Source: Pseudomonas bharatica CSV86
Lineage (GTDB): Bacteria; Pseudomonadota; Gammaproteobacteria; Pseudomonadales; Pseudomonadaceae
NCBI RefSeq assembly: GCF_000319305.2
Contig: NZ_AMWJ02000004.1
Coordinates: forward strand, 186,001-250,000
Reading direction: 5' to 3'
Length of the DNA stretch: 64,000 bases
The notes under the pieces were generated by a model that saw only the letters and a list, made by a program, of their open reading frames with translations, did no database searches and had not been told where the DNA came from. Position 1 is the stretch's first letter. Each line of letters starts with the position of its first letter. Position numbers and translations under genes: made by a program. This document shows positions 52,561 to 59,472 of the stretch, piece after piece.

Positions 52561-53291
52561 GCCGTCAGCCGCCGCCAGAGGATCGCCGGGGCGCGCAGCA
52601 ACATGCCGAAGAACAGCTTGGTGTGCATCTTCGAGATCAGCGCATTGTCGTGGAACAGGCGGAAATGCGAGAGGCCGTCCTGCGGGTAATGCACCTTGGT
52701 CGGCAGCCAGCGCATCGGCTGGTTGCGCCACGACAGACGCACCAGCACCTCGGGGTCGAAGTCCATGCGCTTGCCGAGGTTCACGCTGTCGATCAGGGCC
52801 AGCACCGGCGGCAGCGGGTAGACGCGGAAGCCGCACATGGAATCGGGAATCTTCAGCGACAGGCTGTTGATCCACACCCACACGTGGGTCAGGTAACGGG
52901 CGTACAGGCGGCCTTTCGGCACGCTGGCGTCGTACTGTGGAAAACCGCAGATCAGCGCCTCGGGATGGGCGCCGGCGTGTTCGAGGAAGCGGCTGACATC
53001 GGCCAGGTCGTGCTGGCCGTCGGCGTCCACCTGCAAGGCGTGGCTGAACCCCTGCCGCGCTGCCTCGCGCAGGCCGGCCATGACGGCGCCGCCCTTGCCC
53101 TGGTTGACCGGCAGTTGCACCAGCCAGGTGTCTGGCTGCTGCGCCAGCTGGCGCAGTACCGCCGCGCAGGACGGGCTGCTGGCGTCGTCCACCAGCACGC
53201 AGGGCAGGCCGGCGGCGCGCAGGTCGGCGACCACCGCAGGCACTGCCAGCTCGTGGTTGTAGACCGGGATGACCGCGCAGGGCTTGATCAT
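52557..53291 (-). CDS. Family 2 glycosyltransferase of the aryl polyene locus
   Basis: This 244-residue GT2 enzyme has the N-terminal nucleotide-sugar fold with VIPVYNHELAVPAVV (residues 7-21), LVDDASSPSCAAVLR, NQGKGGAVMAGLREA and the DXD-like DADGQHDLAD motif (near 92-101). The layout is that of dolichyl-phosphate-mannose-synthase-like glycosyltransferases. In E. coli-type loci a related domain is fused to the acyltransferase as ApeJ; here they are separate genes that overlap by four bases. It probably builds the sugar anchor of the pigment lipid. Confidence 0.88.
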   Translation of the reverse strand: MIKPCAVIPVYNHELAVPAVVADLRAAGLPCVLVDDASSPSCAAVLRQLAQQPDTWLVQLPVNQGKGGAVMAGLREAARQGFSHALQVDADGQHDLADVSRFLEHAGAHPEALICGFPQYDASVPKGRLYARYLTHVWVWINSLSLKIPDSMCGFRVYPLPPVLALIDSVNLGKRMDFDPEVLVRLSWRNQPMRWLPTKVHYPQDGLSHFRLFHDNALISKMHTKLFFGMLLRAPAILWRRLTA

Positions 53292-54958
53292 TGGCCCGCC
53301 TCCAGGATGATCCGCCCGCTGGAGCAGGGCGCGCCGGCGCAGCTGTAGGAGAAATACAGCTTGCTGCGCTCGGCATCGAAACGCAGGGTCAGCAGTACCT
53401 GGTCACCGGGGCGCACCAGTTGCTGGAATTTCAGCACTTCCATGCCGGCGAAGCGCCGTGGCGCGTCGAGCAGCGGCTGGCCGAGGGCGATGGCCCAGTC
53501 CACCTGGACCACGCCGGGAAGTACCGGGGTTTTGGGAAAGTGGCCGTTGAAATAGGCGAGGTCGGCGGGAACCACCAGGTCCAGGTGCAGTTCGCCGTCC
53601 ACCTGCCGTTCGCCGACCACCTCCGGCCTCGACGGGCGCGGCGCCATCAGCAGGTTATCGACCAGCGCTTGCGGCAGCTTGCCCTGTGCGGTGTAGGGCA
53701 GTTGCCGCAGCAGGCGCCAGCGGCGGGGCAGGGCCAGCGGTTCGCAATGGCCGGCGAGGTGCTGGCGCAAGGCGTCGGTCACCGCCCGGCGGCCCTGGTT
53801 GCGCAGGGCATGCATGCCCTTGGCGCCGAGTTGCAGCAAGGCGCCGAGGGAGGCGCGGTTGCCGTGGATCACGCCAAGGCGGGCGTCCTCGACCCAAGGG
53901 TGCTGGAGCAGCGCCTGTTCCAGCATCGGCAGGGCGATGCGTTTCTCTTCCAGCTTGACGATGCGGTCAAGGCGGCCGAGCAGGCGGAAGCGGCCATTGC
54001 CATCGAAGCTGACCGCGTCGGCGCTTTCCTCGGTATGCCCCGCAGGCAGGTACGGCGACGCGATGCACAGGGCGCCATCGTCGTTCTGGCTCAGGCGGAT
54101 GCCGGCGAAGGGCTGCCACAGGCTTTCGCCCTGGCGCCAGGCAATGCCGCCGGTTTCCGAACTGCCGAGGATCTCCGTCGGCCATTGGCCCAGGCGCTGG
54201 TGCAGTTCGCGGGCGGCCTCGGCGGGCAGTTCGCCGCCGGAGGAAAACACCTGGCGCACGGTGCTCAGGGCCGGCCAATCGAGGTTATCGCCCATGCGCT
54301 TGAGCAGCGCCGGGCTGGCGACCCAGGCGAACGCCGGGTGCTCGCGGCTGGCCCGCTGCAGATCCTCGGGGAAGGGCAACTGGCGGCGAACGAAGCTGCG
54401 TCCGGCGCACAGCGGCCACAGCACGCGGAACAGCAGGCCGTAGATATGCTGGGTGGCGACGCTGCCGATGATGCAGGCCTCGCCCAGCCCGGCGCCCCAT
54501 AGCGCTTCAAGGTTGTTGACCTCGTTGGCGAGCTGGCGCAGGCACTTGTCGATACGCTTGGGCGCACCGCTGGAGCCGGAGGTGCACAGGCTCAGGCGGC
54601 AGGTGTCGAGGTCCAGGTCGGCCGGGACCAGGGCGGCGGCGAACAGCTCGGCGGGGCGTTGGTCCTGCTCGCTCAGCCACAGGTCCACTTCGGCGTTCCA
54701 GCGCTGGCGGGTCTGGGCTTGCAGGTCGGCGGGCAACAGTACCTCGACGCCGGCACGCCAGGCGCCGAGCAGGGCCACGGCCAGTTCGGCGGCATCTTCC
54801 AGATAGACCGCCAGGCGCTTTACCCCGCGTGCCTGCAGGCCGGCGGCCAGTTGCAGGGCCTGCCCGGCCAGTTGCCGATGATCCAGCGCCGGGGCGTGGC
54901 TGACCAGGCGTGCGCCCTCGGTCGGCCACAGCATCTGCTCAAGGTTTATCCATTTCAT
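53288..54958 (-). CDS. AMP-ligase fused to a hot-dog dehydratase domain
   Basis: This 556-residue protein has an N-terminal adenylate-forming domain with LCTSGSSGAPKRIDK (near 128-142), GSSETGG (near 278-284) and GRLDRIVKLEEKRIAL (near 336-351). A C-terminal hot-dog domain follows from about residue 455, with YFNGHFPKTPVLPGVVQVDWA, whose His is the dehydratase histidine. In E. coli-type aryl polyene loci the ligase (ApeH) and this dehydratase (ApeI) are separate; here they are one frame. It should load an aryl acid onto an ACP and dehydrate intermediates. It overlaps the GT2 and membrane-protein genes by four bases. Confidence 0.88.
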   Translation of the reverse strand: MKWINLEQMLWPTEGARLVSHAPALDHRQLAGQALQLAAGLQARGVKRLAVYLEDAAELAVALLGAWRAGVEVLLPADLQAQTRQRWNAEVDLWLSEQDQRPAELFAAALVPADLDLDTCRLSLCTSGSSGAPKRIDKCLRQLANEVNNLEALWGAGLGEACIIGSVATQHIYGLLFRVLWPLCAGRSFVRRQLPFPEDLQRASREHPAFAWVASPALLKRMGDNLDWPALSTVRQVFSSGGELPAEAARELHQRLGQWPTEILGSSETGGIAWRQGESLWQPFAGIRLSQNDDGALCIASPYLPAGHTEESADAVSFDGNGRFRLLGRLDRIVKLEEKRIALPMLEQALLQHPWVEDARLGVIHGNRASLGALLQLGAKGMHALRNQGRRAVTDALRQHLAGHCEPLALPRRWRLLRQLPYTAQGKLPQALVDNLLMAPRPSRPEVVGERQVDGELHLDLVVPADLAYFNGHFPKTPVLPGVVQVDWAIALGQPLLDAPRRFAGMEVLKFQQLVRPGDQVLLTLRFDAERSKLYFSYSCAGAPCSSGRIILEAGQ

Positions 54959-55500
54959 GAGCGTCCTCGCACGCGTTGTCTAACCAGCCATTCGATGGCG
55001 AACAGCAGGCCCATCGCGCAGTAGGCGATCAGGCCGTTGTAAAGGGTCCACCAGGCCAGCGGCGCCCACAGGGTCAGGGCGGCGGCGACCAGGCCGTTGA
55101 CCAGGAAAAAGCCGCTCCACACTTGGGTTACCTGGCGTGTGTAGCGCACGGCCTTTTCCGGTAGGTCCGGGTCGCTCAGCCGAGCCAGGCGTTCGGCCAC
55201 CGGTGGGCCGAATTTCAGACTGGCGCCGAACAGGGCCAGCATGAAGGCGCTGATCAGCACCGGGTACCAGCGCAGCAGCGCGGGATCGTCCAGCACCGCC
55301 AGCAGCGCGCAGAAGGCGATGGCCACCAGGGCCATCCAACGGCCGCCGGGATTGTGCGGCTGGGTCAGGGCGCGGGCCAGCCACAGGCTGCCCAGCAGCA
55401 GGCCGAACTGCCAGGGCGCGAAATGCGCCATGCCGAAGTGCACTGCGAACGGGTACCCCAGGCCGGCCACGACCAGCCCGAGCCCGACCAGGCGTTTCAT
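54955..55500 (-). CDS. Conserved multi-pass membrane protein (COG4648 type)
   Basis: This 181-residue protein has about six hydrophobic segments (residues 3-17, 27-42, 54-68, 80-94, 122-140 and 145-172) and a basic C-terminus (RQRVRGRS). It is the small inner-membrane protein that commonly lies between the ACP genes and the AMP-ligase in aryl polyene loci. Nothing shows a catalytic site. It may anchor or assemble the enzymes at the membrane. It overlaps the ACP gene and the ligase gene by four bases each. Confidence 0.8.
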   Translation of the reverse strand: MKRLVGLGLVVAGLGYPFAVHFGMAHFAPWQFGLLLGSLWLARALTQPHNPGGRWMALVAIAFCALLAVLDDPALLRWYPVLISAFMLALFGASLKFGPPVAERLARLSDPDLPEKAVRYTRQVTQVWSGFFLVNGLVAAALTLWAPLAWWTLYNGLIAYCAMGLLFAIEWLVRQRVRGRS

Positions 55501-55751
55501 GCCGCGGTGTTGACCAGGCGGAACACCGCTTCGACCACGTCGTTGACGGTACGCACGGCCTTGAATTCGTCGGCGGCGATTTTCTTGCCGGTCTGGCGCT
55601 TGATGTGATCGATCAGGTCGACCGCGTCGATGCTGTCGATTTCCAGGTCTTCATAGAGGTTGGCGTCGAGGGTGACGCGCCCGGCGTCCAGTTCGAACAG
55701 TTCGACCAGGGCGTCGCGCAGGGTGTTGAAGATGTCTTCGCGGGTTTGCAT
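55497..55751 (-). CDS. Acyl carrier protein 1 of the aryl polyene locus
   Basis: This 84-residue acyl carrier protein has its phosphopantetheine serine in DLEIDSIDAVDLIDHI (Ser41 or thereabouts; D-S-I motif), surrounded by acidic helices. It carries either the starter or the growing chain, with the second ACP for the other. It starts 10 bases after the other ACP gene and overlaps the membrane-protein gene by four bases. A phosphopantetheinyl transferase is not in the window, so the cell's general one is presumably used. Confidence 0.92.
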   Translation of the reverse strand: MQTREDIFNTLRDALVELFELDAGRVTLDANLYEDLEIDSIDAVDLIDHIKRQTGKKIAADEFKAVRTVNDVVEAVFRLVNTAA

Positions 55752-55761
55752 GGTACGTGTC

Positions 55762-56028
55762 TCAGGCAGCCTGTTTGGCGGTAACGAAGGCGGCGAGGGT
55801 CGCCACGTTGGTGAAGTGCGAGCGGGTGTCCTTGGCGTCGGCGTCGATCTTGATGCCGTAGCGTTTCTGGATCGCCAGGCCGAGCTCCAGGGCGTCCACC
55901 GAGTCGAGGCCCAGGCCTTCGCCGAACAGGGTCTGCTCGTCGCCGATATCGTCCGCGCTGATATCTTCCAGGCCCAGGGCCTCGATGATCAGGTCCTTGA
56001 TGTCATGGTTGAGTTGGGGATTGCTCAT
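55762..56028 (-). CDS. Acyl carrier protein 2 of the aryl polyene locus
   Basis: This 88-residue acyl carrier protein has the phosphopantetheine serine in GLGLDSVDALELGLAI (Ser38 or thereabouts), a closer match to the standard DSL-type motif than ACP 1. In aryl polyene systems two ACPs, ApeE and ApeF, divide starter and elongation duties; which of the two is which cannot be told here. Its start overlaps the acyltransferase stop by 26 bases, a longer overlap than elsewhere in the operon. Confidence 0.92.
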   Translation of the reverse strand: MSNPQLNHDIKDLIIEALGLEDISADDIGDEQTLFGEGLGLDSVDALELGLAIQKRYGIKIDADAKDTRSHFTNVATLAAFVTAKQAA

Positions 56029-56818
56029 CTGCGGCGAGCTCCTTGATGAAGTACTGGTGCAAGTGGTCGTTGAGTTTGCGCGAGGCCTGCGGGGCCGGGC
56101 CCTGGCTGGCGAAGACCTGTGGGTCGATGTCGGCGCCGACGCGCAGGGTGAAGTGCACGCGGCGGTCCGGGATGCGGTACCAGGGCTCGCACTTGGTCAG
56201 GGTGGTCGGGTTGACCGTGATGGTCACCGGGGTGATCACCCGCGCGCCGCGCAGGGCGATGGCCGCTGCGCCGCGGTGGAAGGACGGGGCCTGGCCCGGG
56301 TCGGTGCGGGTGCCTTCGGGGAATATCACCAGGGTCTGACCGCTCTGCAGGGAGGCCACGGCGGCATCGAGCATGTCCATGCTGCCGTCGTTGCTTATGT
56401 ACTGCGCCGAACTCACCGGGCCGCGGGTGAACGGGTTGCCGAACAGGCTCTGCTTGACCACGCAGTTGCTCTGGCGGACCAGACCGATCAGAAACACCAC
56501 GTCGATCAGCGACGGATGGTTGGCGATGATCATCTGCCCCGGACGGCCCAGGCGCTCGGCACCCCGCACTTCGTAGGTGAGCACGCCGCAGGCGGCCATG
56601 AAGCGGATGAAGCGCCAGAACAGCCAGCTGATGGTGTGCCTTGCCCGTTGCCGGTGGCGCAGGCGATCGCCGGGCAGGCAGGCCAGCAGGGGAAAGACCA
56701 GCAGGCGCAGGCACAAGCCGCCGAGGCCGAACAGCAGGAAGCTCAAGGCGGTGGCCAGCAGGCGCCAGAGCCAGGCGTCGCGGCGCGAGCGGCTCAGGTC
56801 TTGCGTTGCCAGTTCCAT
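56003..56818 (-). CDS. PlsC-like lysophospholipid acyltransferase of the aryl polyene locus
   Basis: This 271-residue protein has a membrane-anchoring N-terminus (two hydrophobic helices near 17-52), then the NHX4D motif (NHPSLIDVVF) and the FPEGTRTDPG motif of 1-acyl-glycerol-3-phosphate acyltransferases. In the polyene pathway it probably transfers the polyenoyl chain, or a fatty acid, to a glycerol or sugar anchor. The ATG at 56818 overlaps the KS-like gene by 25 bases. A longer frame to 56980 is unsupported. Confidence 0.88.
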   Translation of the reverse strand: MELATQDLSRSRRDAWLWRLLATALSFLLFGLGGLCLRLLVFPLLACLPGDRLRHRQRARHTISWLFWRFIRFMAACGVLTYEVRGAERLGRPGQMIIANHPSLIDVVFLIGLVRQSNCVVKQSLFGNPFTRGPVSSAQYISNDGSMDMLDAAVASLQSGQTLVIFPEGTRTDPGQAPSFHRGAAAIALRGARVITPVTITVNPTTLTKCEPWYRIPDRRVHFTLRVGADIDPQVFASQGPAPQASRKLNDHLHQYFIKELAADEQSPTQP

Positions 56819-57537
56819 GTGCGGTCCTTCAGGGTGTGGGTAAAGGTCGAACGGTTGGCGAGCAGGTTGCGCAGCCAGCTCAAGGCATGGGGTTCGCTGG
56901 CCGGAGCGGCCTTGTCGCCCTCCAGGGACAGGCGCCATTGGTCGCCGGGGGTCAACAGCAGGCCGAGGGCATAGTCGCAAGGCACGTCGGTGATCCAGGG
57001 GCTGTAGGCAGCAGGCGGGTGTTCCTCGGCGACGATCAGCAGCACCGCCGGGGCGCCATCGTGGAGCAGGCCGGCCGCTTCCACCACGGCGTGTTCGAAA
57101 CCGTCGCCTTCGGCGGCGATGGCCGTCATCTCGGCGGTTTCACCACGCATGATCGACCACAGGCCGATGACGGCGTTGTGTACCGAAAGGCTGAACTGGG
57201 TCGGCGACAAGGGCTGGGCGGCCGCAAGGTCGCTGAGGATCTCCAGGGTGCGTGGGGTTTCGCCATGCCGGGAAACGAACACCAAGGGCAGTGGCGCGAG
57301 GCCTTCGGCCAGCGGCCAGCCCACGGCGAAGGCCATGCGCGCCAGGCGGCTGAGGCGGCGGCGCTGCATGGCGGGCAGGAACGAGACATCCGGCGACGCC
57401 TCGCCGGCATCGATCGCGCGTTCGCCATGGCTCCACTGCTGCCAATGCGCAGCCGACTGGAGGCCGGGCGCCCAGGCGCGCCACTGACTGATGTTGAATG
57501 TGATCAAGGTGTGTATCTCGCCCTGAGGGACTTCCAT
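56794..57537 (-). CDS. Cysteine-less ketosynthase partner (ApeC-like)
   Basis: This product has 247 residues from the ATG. It looks like the N-terminal part of a ketosynthase: GETPRTLEILSDLAAAQPLSPTQFSLSVHNAVIGLWSIMRG and AIAAEGDGFEHAVVEAAGLL. The place of the catalytic Cys of STACTSG-type sites reads Ala (AIAAEGDG), so it is inactive as a KS and fits a chain-length-factor-like partner of ApeO. It is the first gene of the operon. The start is uncertain: ATG at 57537 has no ribosome site, while TTG at 57507, after AGGGCGAG, would give the N-terminus ITFNISQWRAWAPGL. Confidence 0.82.
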   Translation of the reverse strand: MEVPQGEIHTLITFNISQWRAWAPGLQSAAHWQQWSHGERAIDAGEASPDVSFLPAMQRRRLSRLARMAFAVGWPLAEGLAPLPLVFVSRHGETPRTLEILSDLAAAQPLSPTQFSLSVHNAVIGLWSIMRGETAEMTAIAAEGDGFEHAVVEAAGLLHDGAPAVLLIVAEEHPPAAYSPWITDVPCDYALGLLLTPGDQWRLSLEGDKAAPASEPHALSWLRNLLANRSTFTHTLKDRTWNWQRKT

Positions 57538-57822
57538 GCCGAGGGGGACTCGGAGCAACGGCCTGCGGGCGAAATCGCCGAGTGGCGGGCATTATCCCGG
57601 TGCAAGGGGGCCGTCGTAAACAATGTATTGCTATTGATTACGGAACCAGGTGACTGGAACAGACCTCAAATAGCGCCGCTTATTTCCTCGGGCCGCCTTT
57701 TCCCGACAGACGGCCCGGAGCTGTTGTCGGTCGCCTTTGCCGGATCTTGAGCTGTTCAATGCTGGTCAATCCTGCAGGTCGGACACATACTCGGTCATTC
57801 TTTGAAACACGGAGGTCTTTCC
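57538..57822. promoter_or_regulatory. Divergent control region of the aryl polyene operon and parA-like gene
   Basis: No gene is seen in these 285 bases. An AT-rich island (about 57615-57645, AAACAATGTATTGCTATTGATTACG) is the likeliest site for the operon promoter, although I cannot place clear -35/-10 boxes. A hairpin, CGGGCCG (57689-57695) and CGGCCCG (57711-57717), lies between the two transcription starts. A ribosome site GGAGG is seven bases before the ParA start. No regulator gene for the pigment locus is recognised in the window. Confidence 0.5.
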
Positions 57823-58596
57823 ATGCGGCGCGTGGTGTTCAATCAGAAAGGCGGCGTCGGCAAGTCCAGCATCGCTTGCAATCTTGCGGCGGTCAGTGCC
57901 AGTGAAGGCTATCGGACCCTGTTGATCGACCTGGATGCCCAGGGCAACTCCACCCACTACCTCACCGGCCTGACCGGCGAGGACATCCCTATGGGTATCG
58001 CCGACTTCTTCAAGCAGAGCCTGTCGTCGGGGCCGTTCGCCAAGAAGAACAAGGTGGATATCTACGAGACGCCGTTCGACAACCTGCATGTGGTCACCGC
58101 CACGGCGGAGCTGGCCGACCTGCAGCCCAAGCTGGAGGCCAAGCACAAGATCAACAAGCTGCGCAAACTGCTCGATGAATTGAGCGAAGACTACGACCGG
58201 ATCTACCTGGATACCCCGCCGGCCCTGAATTTCTATGCGGTATCGGCGCTGATCGCGGCCGATCGCGTATTGATTCCCTTCGATTGCGACAGCTTCTCGC
58301 GTCAGGCGCTGTACGGCCTGCTCTCGGAAATCGAAGACCTCAAGGAAGACCACAACGAAGAGCTGCAGGTCGAGGGCATCGTGGTCAACCAGTTCCAGCC
58401 CCGGGCCAGCCTGCCGCAGCAGATGCTCGACGAACTGGTGGAAGAGGGGCTGCCGGTACTGCCGGTGTACCTCAACAGCTCGGTGAAGATGCGCGAGTCA
58501 CACCAGGCCTGCCTGCCGCTGATCCACCTGGAACCGCGGCACAAGCTGACCCAGCAGTTCGTCGAGTTGCACTCGTTGCTGGAAGAGAACGCTTAG
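57823..58596 (+). CDS. Orphan ParA-like ATPase
   Basis: This 257-residue protein has the deviant Walker A motif KGGVGKSS (near 8-15), the Walker A' and B segments LIDLDAQGNSTHYL and IYLDTPP, and the FDCDSFSRQALYGLL segment of the ParA/MinD family. ParA proteins position DNA or protein cargo by ATP-driven gradients. There is no parB or parS-like repeat beside it, so the cargo is unknown. An extended acidic and basic middle (QSLSSGPFAKKNKVDIYE) is typical of this Pseudomonas group. Its stop overlaps that of trxC on the other strand. Confidence 0.88.
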   Translation: MRRVVFNQKGGVGKSSIACNLAAVSASEGYRTLLIDLDAQGNSTHYLTGLTGEDIPMGIADFFKQSLSSGPFAKKNKVDIYETPFDNLHVVTATAELADLQPKLEAKHKINKLRKLLDELSEDYDRIYLDTPPALNFYAVSALIAADRVLIPFDCDSFSRQALYGLLSEIEDLKEDHNEELQVEGIVVNQFQPRASLPQQMLDELVEEGLPVLPVYLNSSVKMRESHQACLPLIHLEPRHKLTQQFVELHSLLEENA

Positions 58597-59027
58597 ATCC
58601 CTTGGGTGCGCAGCCACTCCAGCAGGTGCTGGAGTGGGAATGCACCGCTTTGCCGCGCCACTTCCTGGCCGTTCTTGAGCAGGATCAGGCTGGGGATCGA
58701 GCGGATATTCAACTGGCCGGCCAGTTCGCGGTTGGCCTCACTGTCCAGCTTCGCCAGCCGGCAGCGTCCGGACAGTTGCCGTGCGGCCTGCTCGAAGATC
58801 GGCGCAAAGGACTTGCACGGCCCGCACCAATCGGCCCAGACATCGATCAGCAGGGGCAGGTCGCCCTTGATCTGGCTGGCGTAGTCGGCTTGCTTCAGCT
58901 CGAAGGGTTTGTCCAGCAGGACGGGTTGCTTGCAACGGCCGCATTTCGGCGTGTCGCCCAGGCGGTCGGCGGGGATGCGGTTGAGGCCGTTGCAGTGGGG
59001 GCAGGGAATCAGGAGTGGGTCGGTCAT
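58593..59027 (-). CDS. trxC: Thioredoxin 2 (zinc-binding)
   Basis: TrxC reduces protein disulfides and responds to oxidative stress. The 144-residue product has an N-terminal zinc ribbon with Cys9, Cys12, Cys29 and Cys32 (CPHC and CGRC), then the thioredoxin fold with the active site Trp-Cys68-Gly-Pro-Cys71 and the conserved cis-proline in IPSLIL. The gene is convergent with the ParA-like gene; their stop codons share two bases. Presence of an OxyR site was not seen in its short upstream region, which begins a REP cluster. Confidence 0.95.
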   Translation of the reverse strand: MTDPLLIPCPHCNGLNRIPADRLGDTPKCGRCKQPVLLDKPFELKQADYASQIKGDLPLLIDVWADWCGPCKSFAPIFEQAARQLSGRCRLAKLDSEANRELAGQLNIRSIPSLILLKNGQEVARQSGAFPLQHLLEWLRTQGI

Positions 59028-59092
59028 GGGATTGGGTCCGGGGCGGGTGTTGTTGGGTATGTGGCGGTGGGCTCCGGAGTTTTCAATGCTCT

Positions 59093-59466
59093 TGCGGGCC
59101 TCATCGCTGGCAAGCCAGCTCCCACAGGGTTCTGAGCTGCGCCGCGGACACTGTGGGAGCTGGCTTGCCAGCGATGGGGCCCTGAAGGGCACTGCATTGG
59201 CCAGATCAGAAAAAAGATCTGAAGTCCCACTGAGCACTAGCAGAGGTTGTGTAGTGTTCTTGCTGACCTCATCGCTGGCAAGCCAGCTCCCACAGTGTGT
59301 CCGCGGCGCCGCTGAACCCTGTGGGGGCTTGCCAGCGATGGGGCCCTGAAGGGCGCTGCATTGGCCAGGTCAGAAAAAAAGATCTGAAGTCCCACTGAGC
59401 ACCAGCAATGGTTGTGGAGTGTTCTTGCTGACCTCATCGCTGGCAAGCCAGCTCCCACAGTCATCC
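59093..59466. repeat. REP cluster with tandem duplication
   Basis: Five REP units lie in the 445-base gap between trxC and selO. Three are in one orientation (about 59098, 59267 and 59431) and two inverted (about 59150 and 59320; the latter is missing four arm bases). The segments 59151-59314 and 59315-59466 are duplicates with a period of 164 bases, including the intervening CTGAAGGGC...AGATCTGAAGTCCCACTGAGCA stretch. No gene is seen. Confidence 0.92.
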
Positions 59467-59472
59467 GCGTGC

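Noticed and set aside
38672..57537. Recent horizontal acquisition of the pigment operon
   Set aside because: GC content and codon use look like the flanks, and no integrase, tRNA site or direct repeats were seen at the borders; transfer cannot be excluded but is not supported here.
59093..59466. A CRISPR array, because of repeated palindromes
   Set aside because: Repeats are REP units in both orientations, the spacers are not of uniform length, and there are no cas genes.
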